Source: Clostridium sp. K13 (GTDB taxonomy: Bacteria; Bacillota; Clostridia; Clostridiales; Clostridiaceae). From it: 64,000 bases of DNA. The notes beneath the pieces are model-generated. The model did no database searches. It was given only the letters and a program-made list of their open reading frames with translations, and had not been told where the DNA came from. Below are positions 48,535 through 58,015 of the stretch, in pieces. The stretch spans positions 18,455 through 82,454 of the forward strand of contig NZ_JAASHM010000016.1 of NCBI RefSeq assembly GCF_019734195.1, in the 5' to 3' direction. The translations under genes and the position numbers were made by a program. The first letter of the stretch is position 1, and each line of letters starts with the position of its first letter.

Positions 48535-48957
48535 TTAATTAAATTTCTTTGTCATAACAATTCTAGTGCCTTTATCCTTTTGACTTTCAACTTGTAGACT
48601 ATCCATAAAGCTTTCCATAACAGTAAAGCCCATTCCTGATCTCTCTAAATCTGGTCTTGAAGTATAAAGCGGTTCTCTAGCCATATCAATATCATCTATT
48701 CCTTTACCATAATCAGTAATACTAATAGATACTTCTCTACCAGAAATTGTAGATTCTATTTTAATTATACCCTTTTCGTAATTTTCATAACCATGAATTA
48801 TAGAATTTGTTACCGCTTCAGAAACTGCTGTTTTAACATCTGCAATTTCTTCAATAGTTGGATCTAATTGAGAAACAAAAGCTGACACTGCAACTCTAGC
48901 AAATCCTTCATTTTGAGATCTACTTTCAAATTCTATACATACTCTATTTTCTTCCAT
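48535..48957 (-). CDS. spoIIAB: Anti-sigma F factor SpoIIAB
   Basis: GHKL-type Ser kinase that binds SigF and phosphorylates SpoIIAA. 140 aa from ATG 48957 (MEENRVC), which follows GGAGGG; the longer frame would overlap spoIIAA. The N box is [20 protein letters not shown] (about 37), the G1 box DYGKGIDDI (about 82) and the G2 region [11 protein letters not shown] (about 106). Confidence 0.96.
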   Translation of the reverse strand: MEENRVCIEFESRSQNEGFARVAVSAFVSQLDPTIEEIADVKTAVSEAVTNSIIHGYENYEKGIIKIESTISGREVSISITDYGKGIDDIDMAREPLYTSRPDLERSGMGFTVMESFMDSLQVESQKDKGTRIVMTKKFN

Positions 48958-48973
48958 GTTTTTAATCCCTCCA

Positions 48974-49309
48974 TTAAATGTTTGCAAGTGCTTCATTAAC
49001 ATCATTATAAACAGTAATTATTTTGTAAAGACCTGACAATGTGAATACTTTATCTACTCTCTTATTAACATTTGTTATACATACTTTTCCATCTCTGTTT
49101 TTAATCTTCTTTAATCTTCCTATAACCACACCTATACCTGAGCTATCCATAAATGTTACTTCTTTAAAATCCATTATTACTTTTTTAATATTGTCTCTTT
49201 CTATTCTATCATCTATTTTAACTCTAACCTCTTCTGCACTATGATGATCTAACTCTCCAACAAGAGTAACAACTAATTTATCATCAACTTTATTAAACTT
49301 TAAAAACAT
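48974..49309 (-). CDS. spoIIAA: Anti-anti-sigma factor SpoIIAA
   Basis: STAS-domain protein of 111 aa. [15 protein letters not shown] (about 50) contains the Ser phosphorylated by SpoIIAB; dephosphorylation by SpoIIE frees SigF. Start ATG with GAGGGAGC some distance upstream and a leader hairpin-like AGCTCTAAGTATTTAGCTTTAG. Confidence 0.95.
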   Translation of the reverse strand: MFLKFNKVDDKLVVTLVGELDHHSAEEVRVKIDDRIERDNIKKVIMDFKEVTFMDSSGIGVVIGRLKKIKNRDGKVCITNVNKRVDKVFTLSGLYKIITVYNDVNEALANI

Positions 49310-49449
49310 ATTAATCTACTCTAAAGCTAAATACTTAGAGCTCCCTCCCATCTTCCTTCTTTTTCCATAATTTTAACATAATATTTATTTTGTAGTCAAT
49401 GTATTTTTACCTTTTTATGGATATTATTTAAATCTCATATATAAAAAGT

Positions 49450-49488
49450 AAAGCAGCTGTAATAAATCAAATAAATACAGCTGCTTTA
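49450..49488 (-). terminator. Terminator after the LonC-like gene
   Basis: Stem AAAGCAGCTGTA / TACAGCTGCTTT with a T tail on the minus strand. Confidence 0.8.
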
Positions 49489-49529
49489 TTAAGCATTTTT
49501 AAGAAAATACTTTCTTCATCTTTATTTTA

Positions 49530-51839
49530 CTAATCCTTAATATCTTTACTTTTTTCTTTATATTTCTCTAACTCTATTTGTAAATTTTCATAGAAATTAT
49601 CTATATTATCTTCTTTATCTAACAAAAGTACCTCAATTGCATCATTTAGATTATTCATTGTATAAATATGAAATTTACCCTCTTCAATTGCTTTTTCTAC
49701 TTCTGATTTTAATATTATTTCATCCTTATTTCCCTCAGGAATTAATACTCCTTTTCCCTCCACAGTATCTAACATATTACAAACTTTAAAAAATCCCTCA
49801 ATCTTTTCATTTACTCCACCAATAGGTTGAATATCTCCAAATTGATTAATAGATCCTGTTACTGCAATGCTTTGATTTACTCCTTTCTTACTTAAAGCAG
49901 AAAGCACACAAATAATTTCAGCCACAGATGCACTATCACCTTCTACCATTCCATAAGTCTGTTCAAAGCTTAAGTGAAAGTCTACTGGAATATTTTCATA
50001 AGGATTTAACAAGTTTGTTAATAATCCTCTTAATATACTTATTGATTTTTCATGAATTTTTCCGCTTAAATTACTTTCCTTTTGGATATCAACTATTCTG
50101 CCGGATCCCTTACATGCAACACAGGTAATCCTCATAGGTTTTCCAAAAGTACAATATCCACTATCAAGAACTGCTAATGCATTTATTGCACCTATCTTTC
50201 TTCCATTAATATCAATCAATATCTTATTCTCTTCATACATACTCATCATTTCATTTTCTATTAATTCTTCTTCATATGCAACATCTAAAATATCTTCTTC
50301 AGTTATTACTAGCCTCTTTTTTTCCTTAGCTAAATTATTAGCTAGTACTAATAATTTGTCTATAGAATCCTCTTCTGCAAGTATTCTATTTCTACTGCTA
50401 CTTTTTCTACATAAATACTTCAACATTTCACTCATAGCTTCATTATTTAAATTAAACAATTCATTCTTTCTAATCTTATTTTCAATAATATTTTTCAATT
50501 CAATAACTGAATCATTATTTACTTTTACTATAGAAGAAAATTCTGCTCTCAGTGGAAATAACTTTTTAAAGTCTTCATCAGAATTGTATAATATATCATA
50601 AGTTTCATAATCTCCTATTATAATAACTTTAAATTTAACAGGAATAGGCTGTGGCTTTAATCCATTTATATTTATAAATTCTAAATAACTCTTGTTAGTA
50701 TCAAAAGATACCATATTTGAAAGTAAAATTTTCTTTAAGTAATAATAACTTAAATTATTTACAGCTAATGAACTTAATCTTAAAATAAGACATCCTTCAT
50801 TTGCTTTTAAAATTGACCCTGCATTTATTAATGAAATATTAGTTGTATACATTCCGTTATGATTTTCATACTCTATTAACCCTATTAAATTATTCAAATT
50901 AGGGTCTTCCTCAAATATTACAGGTGGCGCCGAATTATTAGTATTATCTACAATTACTCGAACATCGTATTTATTTAATATATCATATATTTCACTTTCA
51001 TCATCCTCTATACTCATTGTGTAACAATTTATTAAATCCTCTTCTATACAAGTAAATAATCTCTCCAAATACTCATAAGAATCATCATCTGTTATAAACT
51101 CTAAAAGTGCATTATCCTTCTCATCTTCCATTTGAGTAGCTAAAAACTTTGAATATATTTTCTTTAATTTTTTAATTGATTTAACCTCAATATCCTTTAA
51201 TTCATCTAAAATACTTTCTGCTTTCTTTTTTAATGTTCCAGCTTTTGCTACTATTACATTTTTATTTTCATCTTCTAAATCATCATACTCTTTTTCTGTC
51301 ATTGCTTCATCTCCACTTAAAGGTATGAATGCAAATCCTTTGCTAGTAGCTTTAACTTCAAAACCTTCTTCCTTAGCCATCTTAGTTAATTCACTTATAT
51401 AACTATTCCTTTTATTTTGAATGTCCTCTACTAAATAATCCTTTTCATCATTACTAGAATCACCATAAAAATCATCTACAGCTTCTAAATAGCAATTTTT
51501 TATATCATCAACAGTTTCTTTTAACTTTTTACCCTTGCCATTAGCAACAAAAATTGCTTCTGGTTTGTTAACATCCTCTAATGTAACATAACATATATCT
51601 CTTGGTGCCTCTAAGTCTTTATACTTTTTCTCTATAAAAGCAGTTAGCTCCTTTAATTTATCCTTTGAAAAGGTATCTATTAAATAAAGATTGTAACCCT
51701 CTTTATCTATATTGATTGCCCTCTCAACTTTTTTATAGGCATCATTAAACTCTTTAATACCTTTTGTACTTTTATCAACATCAGTATCTTTTACATCTAG
51801 TTTAAACACTATTTCTGATGGAGTTAACTCTTTCTTCAT
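49530..51839 (-). CDS. LonC-like S16 protease without a Walker A motif
   Basis: 769 aa in the AAA_32/LonC group. The C-terminal S16 domain has the catalytic Ser in MVEGDSASVAEI (about 650) and Lys in IQPIGGVNEKIEGF (about 688). I find no GxxxxGK[ST] motif in the N-terminal 500 residues, so ATP hydrolysis is unlikely, as shown for LonC of other bacteria. A coiled segment (about 195-235) and the charged C-terminus are visible. Role in protein quality control or sporulation is inferred. It is a single-gene unit. Confidence 0.85.
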   Translation of the reverse strand: MKKELTPSEIVFKLDVKDTDVDKSTKGIKEFNDAYKKVERAINIDKEGYNLYLIDTFSKDKLKELTAFIEKKYKDLEAPRDICYVTLEDVNKPEAIFVANGKGKKLKETVDDIKNCYLEAVDDFYGDSSNDEKDYLVEDIQNKRNSYISELTKMAKEEGFEVKATSKGFAFIPLSGDEAMTEKEYDDLEDENKNVIVAKAGTLKKKAESILDELKDIEVKSIKKLKKIYSKFLATQMEDEKDNALLEFITDDDSYEYLERLFTCIEEDLINCYTMSIEDDESEIYDILNKYDVRVIVDNTNNSAPPVIFEEDPNLNNLIGLIEYENHNGMYTTNISLINAGSILKANEGCLILRLSSLAVNNLSYYYLKKILLSNMVSFDTNKSYLEFININGLKPQPIPVKFKVIIIGDYETYDILYNSDEDFKKLFPLRAEFSSIVKVNNDSVIELKNIIENKIRKNELFNLNNEAMSEMLKYLCRKSSSRNRILAEEDSIDKLLVLANNLAKEKKRLVITEEDILDVAYEEELIENEMMSMYEENKILIDINGRKIGAINALAVLDSGYCTFGKPMRITCVACKGSGRIVDIQKESNLSGKIHEKSISILRGLLTNLLNPYENIPVDFHLSFEQTYGMVEGDSASVAEIICVLSALSKKGVNQSIAVTGSINQFGDIQPIGGVNEKIEGFFKVCNMLDTVEGKGVLIPEGNKDEIILKSEVEKAIEEGKFHIYTMNNLNDAIEVLLLDKEDNIDNFYENLQIELEKYKEKSKDIKD

Positions 51840-51976
51840 AACCCTCCTATCTAAGGATAGAAACTACTAATATAAGTCGTCTCCCCTTTTTTACAATGAT
51901 ATATATTATATTAATATTCTTATATTATGAATTTAGGCAATATTTTTTTAAAAGTATATTATATTTTAAATATAAT

Positions 51977-52006
51977 AAAAAGGAAGCAGATATATGCTTC
52001 CTTTTT
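51977..52006 (-). terminator. Terminator after deoC
   Basis: Stem AAAAAGGAAGCA / TGCTTCCTTTTT with a 6-base loop. Confidence 0.85.
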
Positions 52007-52017
52007 ATATATTTATT

Positions 52018-52692
52018 TTAATAATTTGAGTTTGATTTTGTTCCTTCGCAAATAGCAATTGAAGCTGATGCACCTATTCTAGTTGCTCCATTTTCAATCA
52101 TAGCTAAAGCATCTTCTCTGCTTCTTACTCCACCTGATGCTTTTACTCCCATATCTGGTCCAACAGTTTCTCTCATTAATTTGATATCAGCCGCTGTTGC
52201 TCCACCAGTTGAGAATCCAGTTGATGTCTTAACAAAGTCAGCTCCTGCTTCCTTTGATAATTGACAAGCTATAACTTTTTCTTCATCTGTTAAAAGACAA
52301 CTTTCTATTATTACCTTTGTTAAAGCTTTACCTTCAGCTGCTTCAACAACTGCTTTTATATCATTTTTAACGTATTCTAAATCTCTCTCTTTTAATTTGC
52401 CTACGTTAATAACCATATCAACTTCTGCAGCACCCTTTTCAATAACATCTTTTGTTTCAAAGGCCTTAACTTCTGTAGTAGTTGCTCCTAAAGGGAAGCC
52501 TATTACAGTACAAACTTCAACATCAGTTCCTTCTAATGCAGTTGCTGCAACTGGAACCATTGATGGATTTATACAAACTGAAGCAAAATTATATTCTACA
52601 GCTTCCTTGCAAAGCTTTAAAACTTCCTTCTCTGTTGCTTCTGGTTTTAATATTGTGTGGTCAATCATTTTAGCTATTTGTGCCTTATCCAT
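52018..52692 (-). CDS. deoC: Deoxyribose-phosphate aldolase
   Basis: Class I aldolase that splits deoxyribose 5-phosphate to acetaldehyde and glyceraldehyde 3-phosphate. 224 aa, TIM barrel. The Schiff-base Lys is in [15 protein letters not shown] (about 155), with the second Lys in [14 protein letters not shown] (about 184). Alone here, without other deo genes. Confidence 0.96.
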   Translation of the reverse strand: MDKAQIAKMIDHTILKPEATEKEVLKLCKEAVEYNFASVCINPSMVPVAATALEGTDVEVCTVIGFPLGATTTEVKAFETKDVIEKGAAEVDMVINVGKLKERDLEYVKNDIKAVVEAAEGKALTKVIIESCLLTDEEKVIACQLSKEAGADFVKTSTGFSTGGATAADIKLMRETVGPDMGVKASGGVRSREDALAMIENGATRIGASASIAICEGTKSNSNY

Positions 52693-52813
52693 TATAATAC
52701 CTCCATTTATTTTGAAATTTTTCTTAAGTAGCCCTTATCTATTATAATTGATGTATCATCTATTGGAAAGATTTTTCTAAACTATTTTACCTATTCTTGA
52801 ATTATTTCTATAG

Positions 52814-53860
52814 TTAAAATAATTTTAACTGTTCTATCTTTTCTTCTTTTATGCTAGATACAGTAATTCCTATTAATCTTATTGGACTTATAAACTTCTC
52901 ATCATTAATAATATCTTTAGCTACCTTATATATAGTATTAAAATCATTAGTATAATAATTTAAGCTTCTACTTCTTGTATGATTTTCAAAATTATTAGTT
53001 TTATACTTGAATGTTATAGTTTTTATATATACATTTCTTCTCTTTAATTCATCGCTTAACTCTAAACAAAAACTCTTTACATAATAAAGAATATCTTCAA
53101 TATCTTCAGTATCAAACTTTAATGTATTTTCTCTCCCATAGGATTTTCTATCTCTGTTAACTCTAACTTCCCTATTATCAATACCTCTAATTCTTTCGTA
53201 TATATCTATCCCATATTTCCCAAAATAATCCACAAAAAATTCTTTAGATAGCTCATATAAGTCCTCTATTTTAAACATGCCCATATTATTTAGCTTTCTA
53301 ACAGATTTTTCACCTAGTCCATATATTTTTGATATTGGCAACGGTTTTAATATATCAGGAATCATCTCTTCTGTAATTATCATTATTCCATTTGGCTTAT
53401 TCCAATCTGATGCAAGTTTCGCTAAAAACTTATTGTATGATATACCAATAGATAATGTTAATCCAACTTCTTCACGCACTCTTCTCTTTATATAATTTGC
53501 AGCTTCTAGACCATCATTAAACTTTCCTTCACTTAAGTCTAAATACGCCTCATCTATTGAAAGTGGCTCAATACTTGGAGTGACTTCTTTAAATATTTCA
53601 AATACTATATTCGATATTTCCTTATATCTATGATATCTTACCTTTAAATATACACCATGTGGACAAAGCCTTTGTGCAATAAATATTGGCATTGCTGACT
53701 TAACTCCAAATTTTCTTGCTTCATAGGAGCAGGTTGATACAACACCTCTCTCACTAACCCCTCCAACTATTACAGGTTTCCCTTTAAGTGAAGGATTATC
53801 AACTTGTTCAACTGATGCAAAAAATGCATCCATATCCACATGTAAAATTATTTTGTTCAT
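52814..53860 (-). CDS. dinB: DNA polymerase IV
   Basis: Y-family translesion polymerase, 348 aa. Palm motifs ILHVDMDAFFASVEQ (about 5) and LSIDEAYLDLSE (about 101) carry the metal-binding Asp and Glu residues, the HhH thumb has IYGLGEKSVRKLNNMGM, and a C-terminal clamp-binding motif (IEQLKLF) ends the protein. It lies 8 bp after the DUF4003 gene. No LexA box was seen. Confidence 0.95.
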   Translation of the reverse strand: MNKIILHVDMDAFFASVEQVDNPSLKGKPVIVGGVSERGVVSTCSYEARKFGVKSAMPIFIAQRLCPHGVYLKVRYHRYKEISNIVFEIFKEVTPSIEPLSIDEAYLDLSEGKFNDGLEAANYIKRRVREEVGLTLSIGISYNKFLAKLASDWNKPNGIMIITEEMIPDILKPLPISKIYGLGEKSVRKLNNMGMFKIEDLYELSKEFFVDYFGKYGIDIYERIRGIDNREVRVNRDRKSYGRENTLKFDTEDIEDILYYVKSFCLELSDELKRRNVYIKTITFKYKTNNFENHTRSRSLNYYTNDFNTIYKVAKDIINDEKFISPIRLIGITVSSIKEEKIEQLKLF

Positions 53861-53868
53861 TACTTCAC

Positions 53869-54822
53869 CTAGTATAATACTTCCTCAAAAATTCCTTTAT
53901 TTTTACTATTAATAAATGATAATATTCCTTGAGCCAATAATTCATCAATATATCTCTTTTTATCTGTCATTGTACAAAAAGCTGTAATTACTATAGAAAT
54001 TATAGTTCTAAAACCCTTATCTATATAATATTCATATTCTCCCTCTTCATCACATAAATATTCAATAACACCCTCAACTATATCTACGTTTCTTCTTGGA
54101 TTATAATTGCTTATTACTCCAAGTAAAGGTAAAAACTGATTAGCTATTTTTATATTTCTCTTTTGAAGCTGCAACATAAATTCCATAGTTCTATACATTT
54201 CTCCAGATGAACCATTTAATATAATTGCATTTGCTAGTCCTTGTACTCCATTCTTAGATCTTATATGAGAGTCTGCAATATGATCAAATATATTCTCAAT
54301 AAAATCATCTACAGTGTCTGCTTGAATATTATTAATAACCCATAAAGTACAAAGCAAGTAATCATCATCATTAGTTATATTGCTATATTTTTCTTTAAGT
54401 ATTATATACAGTTCTTTTATTTTGCTTATTATATCATTCTTCTCCTTACCTCTACAATATTTACTAATTGTAAATGCTGTTAACGCTAAATATGATCCAC
54501 TTGAAAATCCTTGTTCCTCTAAATTTTCTATGATTTCATACATATCTTCTATAAGTTCTTCTTCTTTTTCATTATCAACAGTAGCTATTAATAATGAAAG
54601 TATATTCAAAGTATCTCCTCTAAATGGAGACATAATTGTTGTATCTGATTTAATTTTTTTTCTTATATCTTTAACTCTTTCAACTGGTATTTCTTTTTCA
54701 TAGTGCGAAAAAACTAATGATGCAAAATGATTAATTATATCTCCATCATTTCTTAGTTCTTCCTTTGCTAATCTGTAGTTCTCAACTGTCATTTGTATTC
54801 TGTCAACCAGAAACTTGTCCAT
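53869..54822 (-). CDS. DUF4003 family protein
   Basis: 317-aa soluble, mostly helical protein matching DUF4003: FASLVFSHYEKEIPVERVKDI near the start, MSPFRGDTLNILSLLIAT (about 69) and IYSNYNP-like ISNYNPRRNVDIV (about 240). Function unknown. It is upstream of and probably cotranscribed with dinB. Confidence 0.8.
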   Translation of the reverse strand: MDKFLVDRIQMTVENYRLAKEELRNDGDIINHFASLVFSHYEKEIPVERVKDIRKKIKSDTTIMSPFRGDTLNILSLLIATVDNEKEEELIEDMYEIIENLEEQGFSSGSYLALTAFTISKYCRGKEKNDIISKIKELYIILKEKYSNITNDDDYLLCTLWVINNIQADTVDDFIENIFDHIADSHIRSKNGVQGLANAIILNGSSGEMYRTMEFMLQLQKRNIKIANQFLPLLGVISNYNPRRNVDIVEGVIEYLCDEEGEYEYYIDKGFRTIISIVITAFCTMTDKKRYIDELLAQGILSFINSKNKGIFEEVLY

Positions 54823-55004
54823 TTATTTACCTCTCCCCATCAAAAAAATATTATTATTTTCTAAAAGTTTAGATTATATTCAATATATATTTTTAATATT
54901 AATTTTAAATTCTTCATCTATATTATACTATGGATTTGTGTCATTTTAATAACATTTTGTCTGTTATTTTATAGTAAATATACTCCTTATATTACACTAT
55001 ATAG

Positions 55005-55033
55005 TTGAGTTTTATGTAATTTATTGCTAATAT
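55005..55033 (+). promoter_or_regulatory. SigA promoter of the aspartokinase gene
   Basis: -35 TTGAGT, 17-base spacer, -10 TAATAT, 50 bp before the ATG. No lysine-riboswitch features were seen in the short leader. Confidence 0.6.
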
Positions 55034-55083
55034 AGTTATTAAGGTTAATTTTTAACTGTTTTTACACTAAAGGGGGCAAAAAA

Positions 55084-56391
55084 ATGAATTTTATTGTAAC
55101 AAAATTTGGTGGTAGTTCTTTAGCGGATTCTATTCACTTTAAAAAAGTAAAAAATATTATTGAAAGTAATTGTGATAGAAGATATGTTATTCCATCAGCA
55201 CCTGGAAAAAGATTCTCTAAGGATTTTAAGGTTACTGATTTGCTTTATCTCTGTCATGCACATGTAAATTCTAGCATTCCGTTAGATGATGTGTTTAAAT
55301 TAATATGTGAAAGATATCATTCTATTGTTAATGAATTAGATTTAAGCTTAGATTTAGACTATTACTTAAATATTATAAAGAATGATATAGAAAATGGGGC
55401 TTCTGCAGACTATACTGCAAGTAGAGGAGAATATCTAAATGGAATAATCCTTGCTAATTATTTAGGTATTGACTTTGTTGATGCAAAAGATGTTATTAAA
55501 TTTAATAAATATGGTACTTTAAACCTTGAAGAAACCTATAAACTTCTTCAAGACAAGCTATCTAATCATGAAAGAGCAGTTATTCCTGGATTCTATGGCT
55601 CTGATGAAAATGGTGAAATAGTTACATTCTCAAGAGGTGGCTCTGATGTAACTGGTGCATTAGTTGCCGCTAGCATAAATGCATGCCTTTATGAAAACTG
55701 GACAGATGTTTCTGGATTCTTAATGGCAGATCCTAGAATAGTTGATAACCCTAAAAAAATTAAAACTATAACCTATGGAGAACTTAGAGAATTATCTTAT
55801 ATGGGTGCTTCTGTTTTACATGAAGAGGCTGTATTTCCAGTAAGAAGTTCTGGTATTCCTATTAATATAAGAAATACTAATGAACCTGAAAATGAAGGTA
55901 CTTTAATTGTAAGCAACAAAACAAAACATGATAATACTATAACTGGTGTTGCTGGTAAACAAAACTTTACTGTTTTATCTATTGAAAAATCTATGATGAA
56001 TTCAGAGCTTGGATTCTGTAGAAAAGTACTTACTATATTAGAACAAAATGGTGTTTCTTTTGAAAATATGCCATCAGGAATAGATAGCGTTAGTGTTGTA
56101 ATATCTGATTCAAATCTAAAAAATAAAACAGATATTATAGTTGAAGAAATTAAAAGAGCTTGTAATCCTGACTCTATAGTTGTATACCCTAATATGGCCT
56201 TAATTGCAACTGTTGGTACAGGAATGGCTTATTCTAAAGGGGTTGCTGCTAAGATATTTACAGCCCTTTCTGAAGCTGATATTAATATTAGAATGATAGA
56301 CCAAGGCTCAAGTGAAATAAATGTATTAGTCGGAATAGAAAATGATGATTTTGAAAAAGGAATAAATGCTATTTATAAAGCCTTTAACTAA
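55084..56391 (+). CDS. Aspartate kinase
   Basis: Phosphorylates aspartate, the first step to Lys, Met and Thr. 435 aa: kinase domain with VTKFGGSSLADSIHFKKV and FSRGGSDVTGALVAA, then two C-terminal ACT domains (FTVLSIEKSMMNSELGF and ALIATVGTGMAYSKGVAA). It is a single-gene unit with promoter and terminator and no amino-acid biosynthesis neighbours. The sequence type with GDPxxGG replaced and 435 aa is the monofunctional clostridial form. Confidence 0.93.
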   Translation: MNFIVTKFGGSSLADSIHFKKVKNIIESNCDRRYVIPSAPGKRFSKDFKVTDLLYLCHAHVNSSIPLDDVFKLICERYHSIVNELDLSLDLDYYLNIIKNDIENGASADYTASRGEYLNGIILANYLGIDFVDAKDVIKFNKYGTLNLEETYKLLQDKLSNHERAVIPGFYGSDENGEIVTFSRGGSDVTGALVAASINACLYENWTDVSGFLMADPRIVDNPKKIKTITYGELRELSYMGASVLHEEAVFPVRSSGIPINIRNTNEPENEGTLIVSNKTKHDNTITGVAGKQNFTVLSIEKSMMNSELGFCRKVLTILEQNGVSFENMPSGIDSVSVVISDSNLKNKTDIIVEEIKRACNPDSIVVYPNMALIATVGTGMAYSKGVAAKIFTALSEADINIRMIDQGSSEINVLVGIENDDFEKGINAIYKAFN

Positions 56392-56461
56392 CTTTAAGTT
56401 GTACTTTAATCATTATCATAGTTATAAATAAATTGAAAACTTATTTAATTGTAAATGGGTA

Positions 56462-56483
56462 ATGGATAATTGTCCATTATCCA
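56462..56483. terminator. Terminator between aspartokinase and the ArsC/Spx-like gene
   Basis: Stem ATGGATAAT / ATTATCCAT followed by T5 on the plus strand; the ArsC-like gene is convergent. Confidence 0.7.
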
Positions 56484-56502
56484 TTTTTAATTTTCCATTG
56501 AT

Positions 56503-56841
56503 TTATTCCCAACTTTTCCATACTTCTGGAGCATTTCCAACTGTAGCTTCTTTTCCATTTCTAACTATTGGAGTCACATATAAAGATGGATTTTTTAATA
56601 GCATGTCTTCTCTAGTTTCAGCACCTCTTATTTTATCCATATTTAATTTCTTATAATCTTTAGAATTTTTATTAATTAAATCTTCAAGACCTATAGCTTT
56701 TTTAACACTTTGTAATTCACCTTTGCTAAGTGCTTTTTCTTTTAAATCTATAAATTGATATGAAATTTTTCTTTCCTTAAAAAATCTTTCTGCCTTTTTT
56801 GTGTCATTACATTTTTTAGTGCCAAATATTTGTATGTTCAT
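56503..56841 (-). CDS. ArsC/Spx-family thioredoxin-fold protein
   Basis: 112 aa with the ArsC/Spx pattern: IFGTKKCNDTKKAERFFKER (single Cys11 in the active-site loop), ELQSVKKAIGLEDLINK, and the C-terminal cis-Pro strand NPSLYVTPIVRNGKEATVG. The CxxC of Spx is absent (CNDT), which favours an ArsC-like reductase or an uncharacterised paralogue. SD AAGGGAG. Confidence 0.85.
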   Translation of the reverse strand: MNIQIFGTKKCNDTKKAERFFKERKISYQFIDLKEKALSKGELQSVKKAIGLEDLINKNSKDYKKLNMDKIRGAETREDMLLKNPSLYVTPIVRNGKEATVGNAPEVWKSWE

Positions 56842-56956
56842 TTGTTAATCTCCCTTTTAATTTACTATTTTTATTATATATTCCCATATTATTTATTTCA
56901 ACTACTCTTCATTAACACCATTATTTGTTATCTATAATATTACTTTGATAAAATAG

Positions 56957-57001
56957 AGATACATATTGATTTATTCTCTTATAAATAACATGTACCTCTT
57001 T
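56957..57001 (-). terminator. Terminator after the leucine-rich-repeat gene
   Basis: Stem AGAGGTACATGTT with AATATGTATCTCT (G-U pairs allowed), T-rich on the minus strand. Confidence 0.55.
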
Positions 57002-57005
57002 TATT

Positions 57006-57710
57006 TTACTTTTCTATATTTATATTTACATCACCAGATATGGTATAAGTTACTGGACAAACTTTTACAATAGTAATAACAATGCCATTATTAATACCAT
57101 AACCACTTTCTGGGATATCTGGAATATCTGGATTATATTCTTCATCTGATAATTTGAAAATATTTTCTTTATATGCTTTCCACATACAATCATTCTTAAA
57201 TTTATCTATCATAGTTTCTGGTACATATATTTTTATATTATCTGCAACTTGATAAAAGGCATACCTACCTAAATTAGGTAAAGTTAAACTTCTTAAATAT
57301 ACTTCTTCTAGTTTTGTACAATAAGAAAATGCACGTATTCCAATAACTTGTATCTTGCTTTCTTTTTCAAAATAAACCTTACTTAAACTACTACATCCTG
57401 CAAATGCACCTATATCTTTTTTATAATCCAAACTATCTATACTAACTACTGATGATGGAATTGTAACTGAAGTAATTGTTTTACAACTTTGAAATCCATT
57501 ATACTTAATATTAGTTACTGGTAAATTCTTATACTTACTTGGAATAACCAAAACTGAATGTAGTTTTAACCTATCCTTAGCTGAAATTGTATAACTCTTA
57601 CCATCCTTATTTAATTCAAATATGAAATATGAATTATCACTACTATTACTTTGTTTACCATTTTCTCCTACATATATATTCAGTGTTTTTCCCTTCGCTT
57701 GTTTCTCCAT
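57006..57710 (-). CDS. Leucine-rich-repeat (BspA-like) protein, 5' end frameshifted
   Basis: 234 aa. Residues about 45-190 contain BspA/LRR_5 repeats: LVIPSKYKNLPVTNIKYNGF, SCKTITSVTIPSSVVSI, FAGCSSLSKVYF and FSYCTKLEEVYLRSL. No signal peptide or anchor is visible. The ATG at 57710 has no ribosome site. A good site (AGAGGAGATACAAG) precedes an ATG at 57777 in another frame, and dropping one A from the run of five at 57686-57690 joins the two frames (see the fragment at 57655). The gene is thus likely broken, or the window has a sequence error. Confidence 0.7.
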   Translation of the reverse strand: MEKQAKGKTLNIYVGENGKQSNSSDNSYFIFELNKDGKSYTISAKDRLKLHSVLVIPSKYKNLPVTNIKYNGFQSCKTITSVTIPSSVVSIDSLDYKKDIGAFAGCSSLSKVYFEKESKIQVIGIRAFSYCTKLEEVYLRSLTLPNLGRYAFYQVADNIKIYVPETMIDKFKNDCMWKAYKENIFKLSDEEYNPDIPDIPESGYGINNGIVITIVKVCPVTYTISGDVNINIEK

Positions 57711-57777
57711 TACTCTTATTTAAACTATCTGATATTATTTTATTAATATCACTCCAAAAATCACTATCTAATTTCAT
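57655..57777 (-). pseudogene. Out-of-frame N-terminus of the leucine-rich-repeat gene
   Basis: 40-codon frame starting MKLDSDFWSDINKII at ATG 57777, with SD AGAGGAG 7 bases upstream; it ends at TAA 57657-57655. It fuses to the LRR frame if one A is removed from a five-A run (plus strand T5, 57686-57690), giving SEGKTLNIYVGENG across the junction. Confidence 0.6.
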
Positions 57778-57932
57778 CTCTTGTATCTCCTCTTTTAATA
57801 TTTTACATTTGTTATTTTTTAATATATTACAGTATATTTACGATTTAGATAAAATGTTATCAAATAATTAAAATAGTGAGTAATAACGGAAAATACTTAT
57901 AAATTTATCTTATATAAAATTTAATAAACAAA

Positions 57933-57974
57933 AGAGCTTCATGCACAACTTATAAAAGTCATACATGAAGCTCT
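57933..57974 (-). terminator. Terminator after the GGGtGRT gene
   Basis: Stem AGAGCTTCATG / CATGAAGCTCT with a T-rich tail on the minus strand. Confidence 0.85.
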
Positions 57975-58015
57975 ATTTTTAAAACTTCTTAGTTATAATT
58001 AACTTAGATGTTATA

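Noticed and set aside
54823..55083. Possible lysine riboswitch before aspartokinase
   Set aside because: The leader after the promoter is only about 45 nt and has no L-box motifs.
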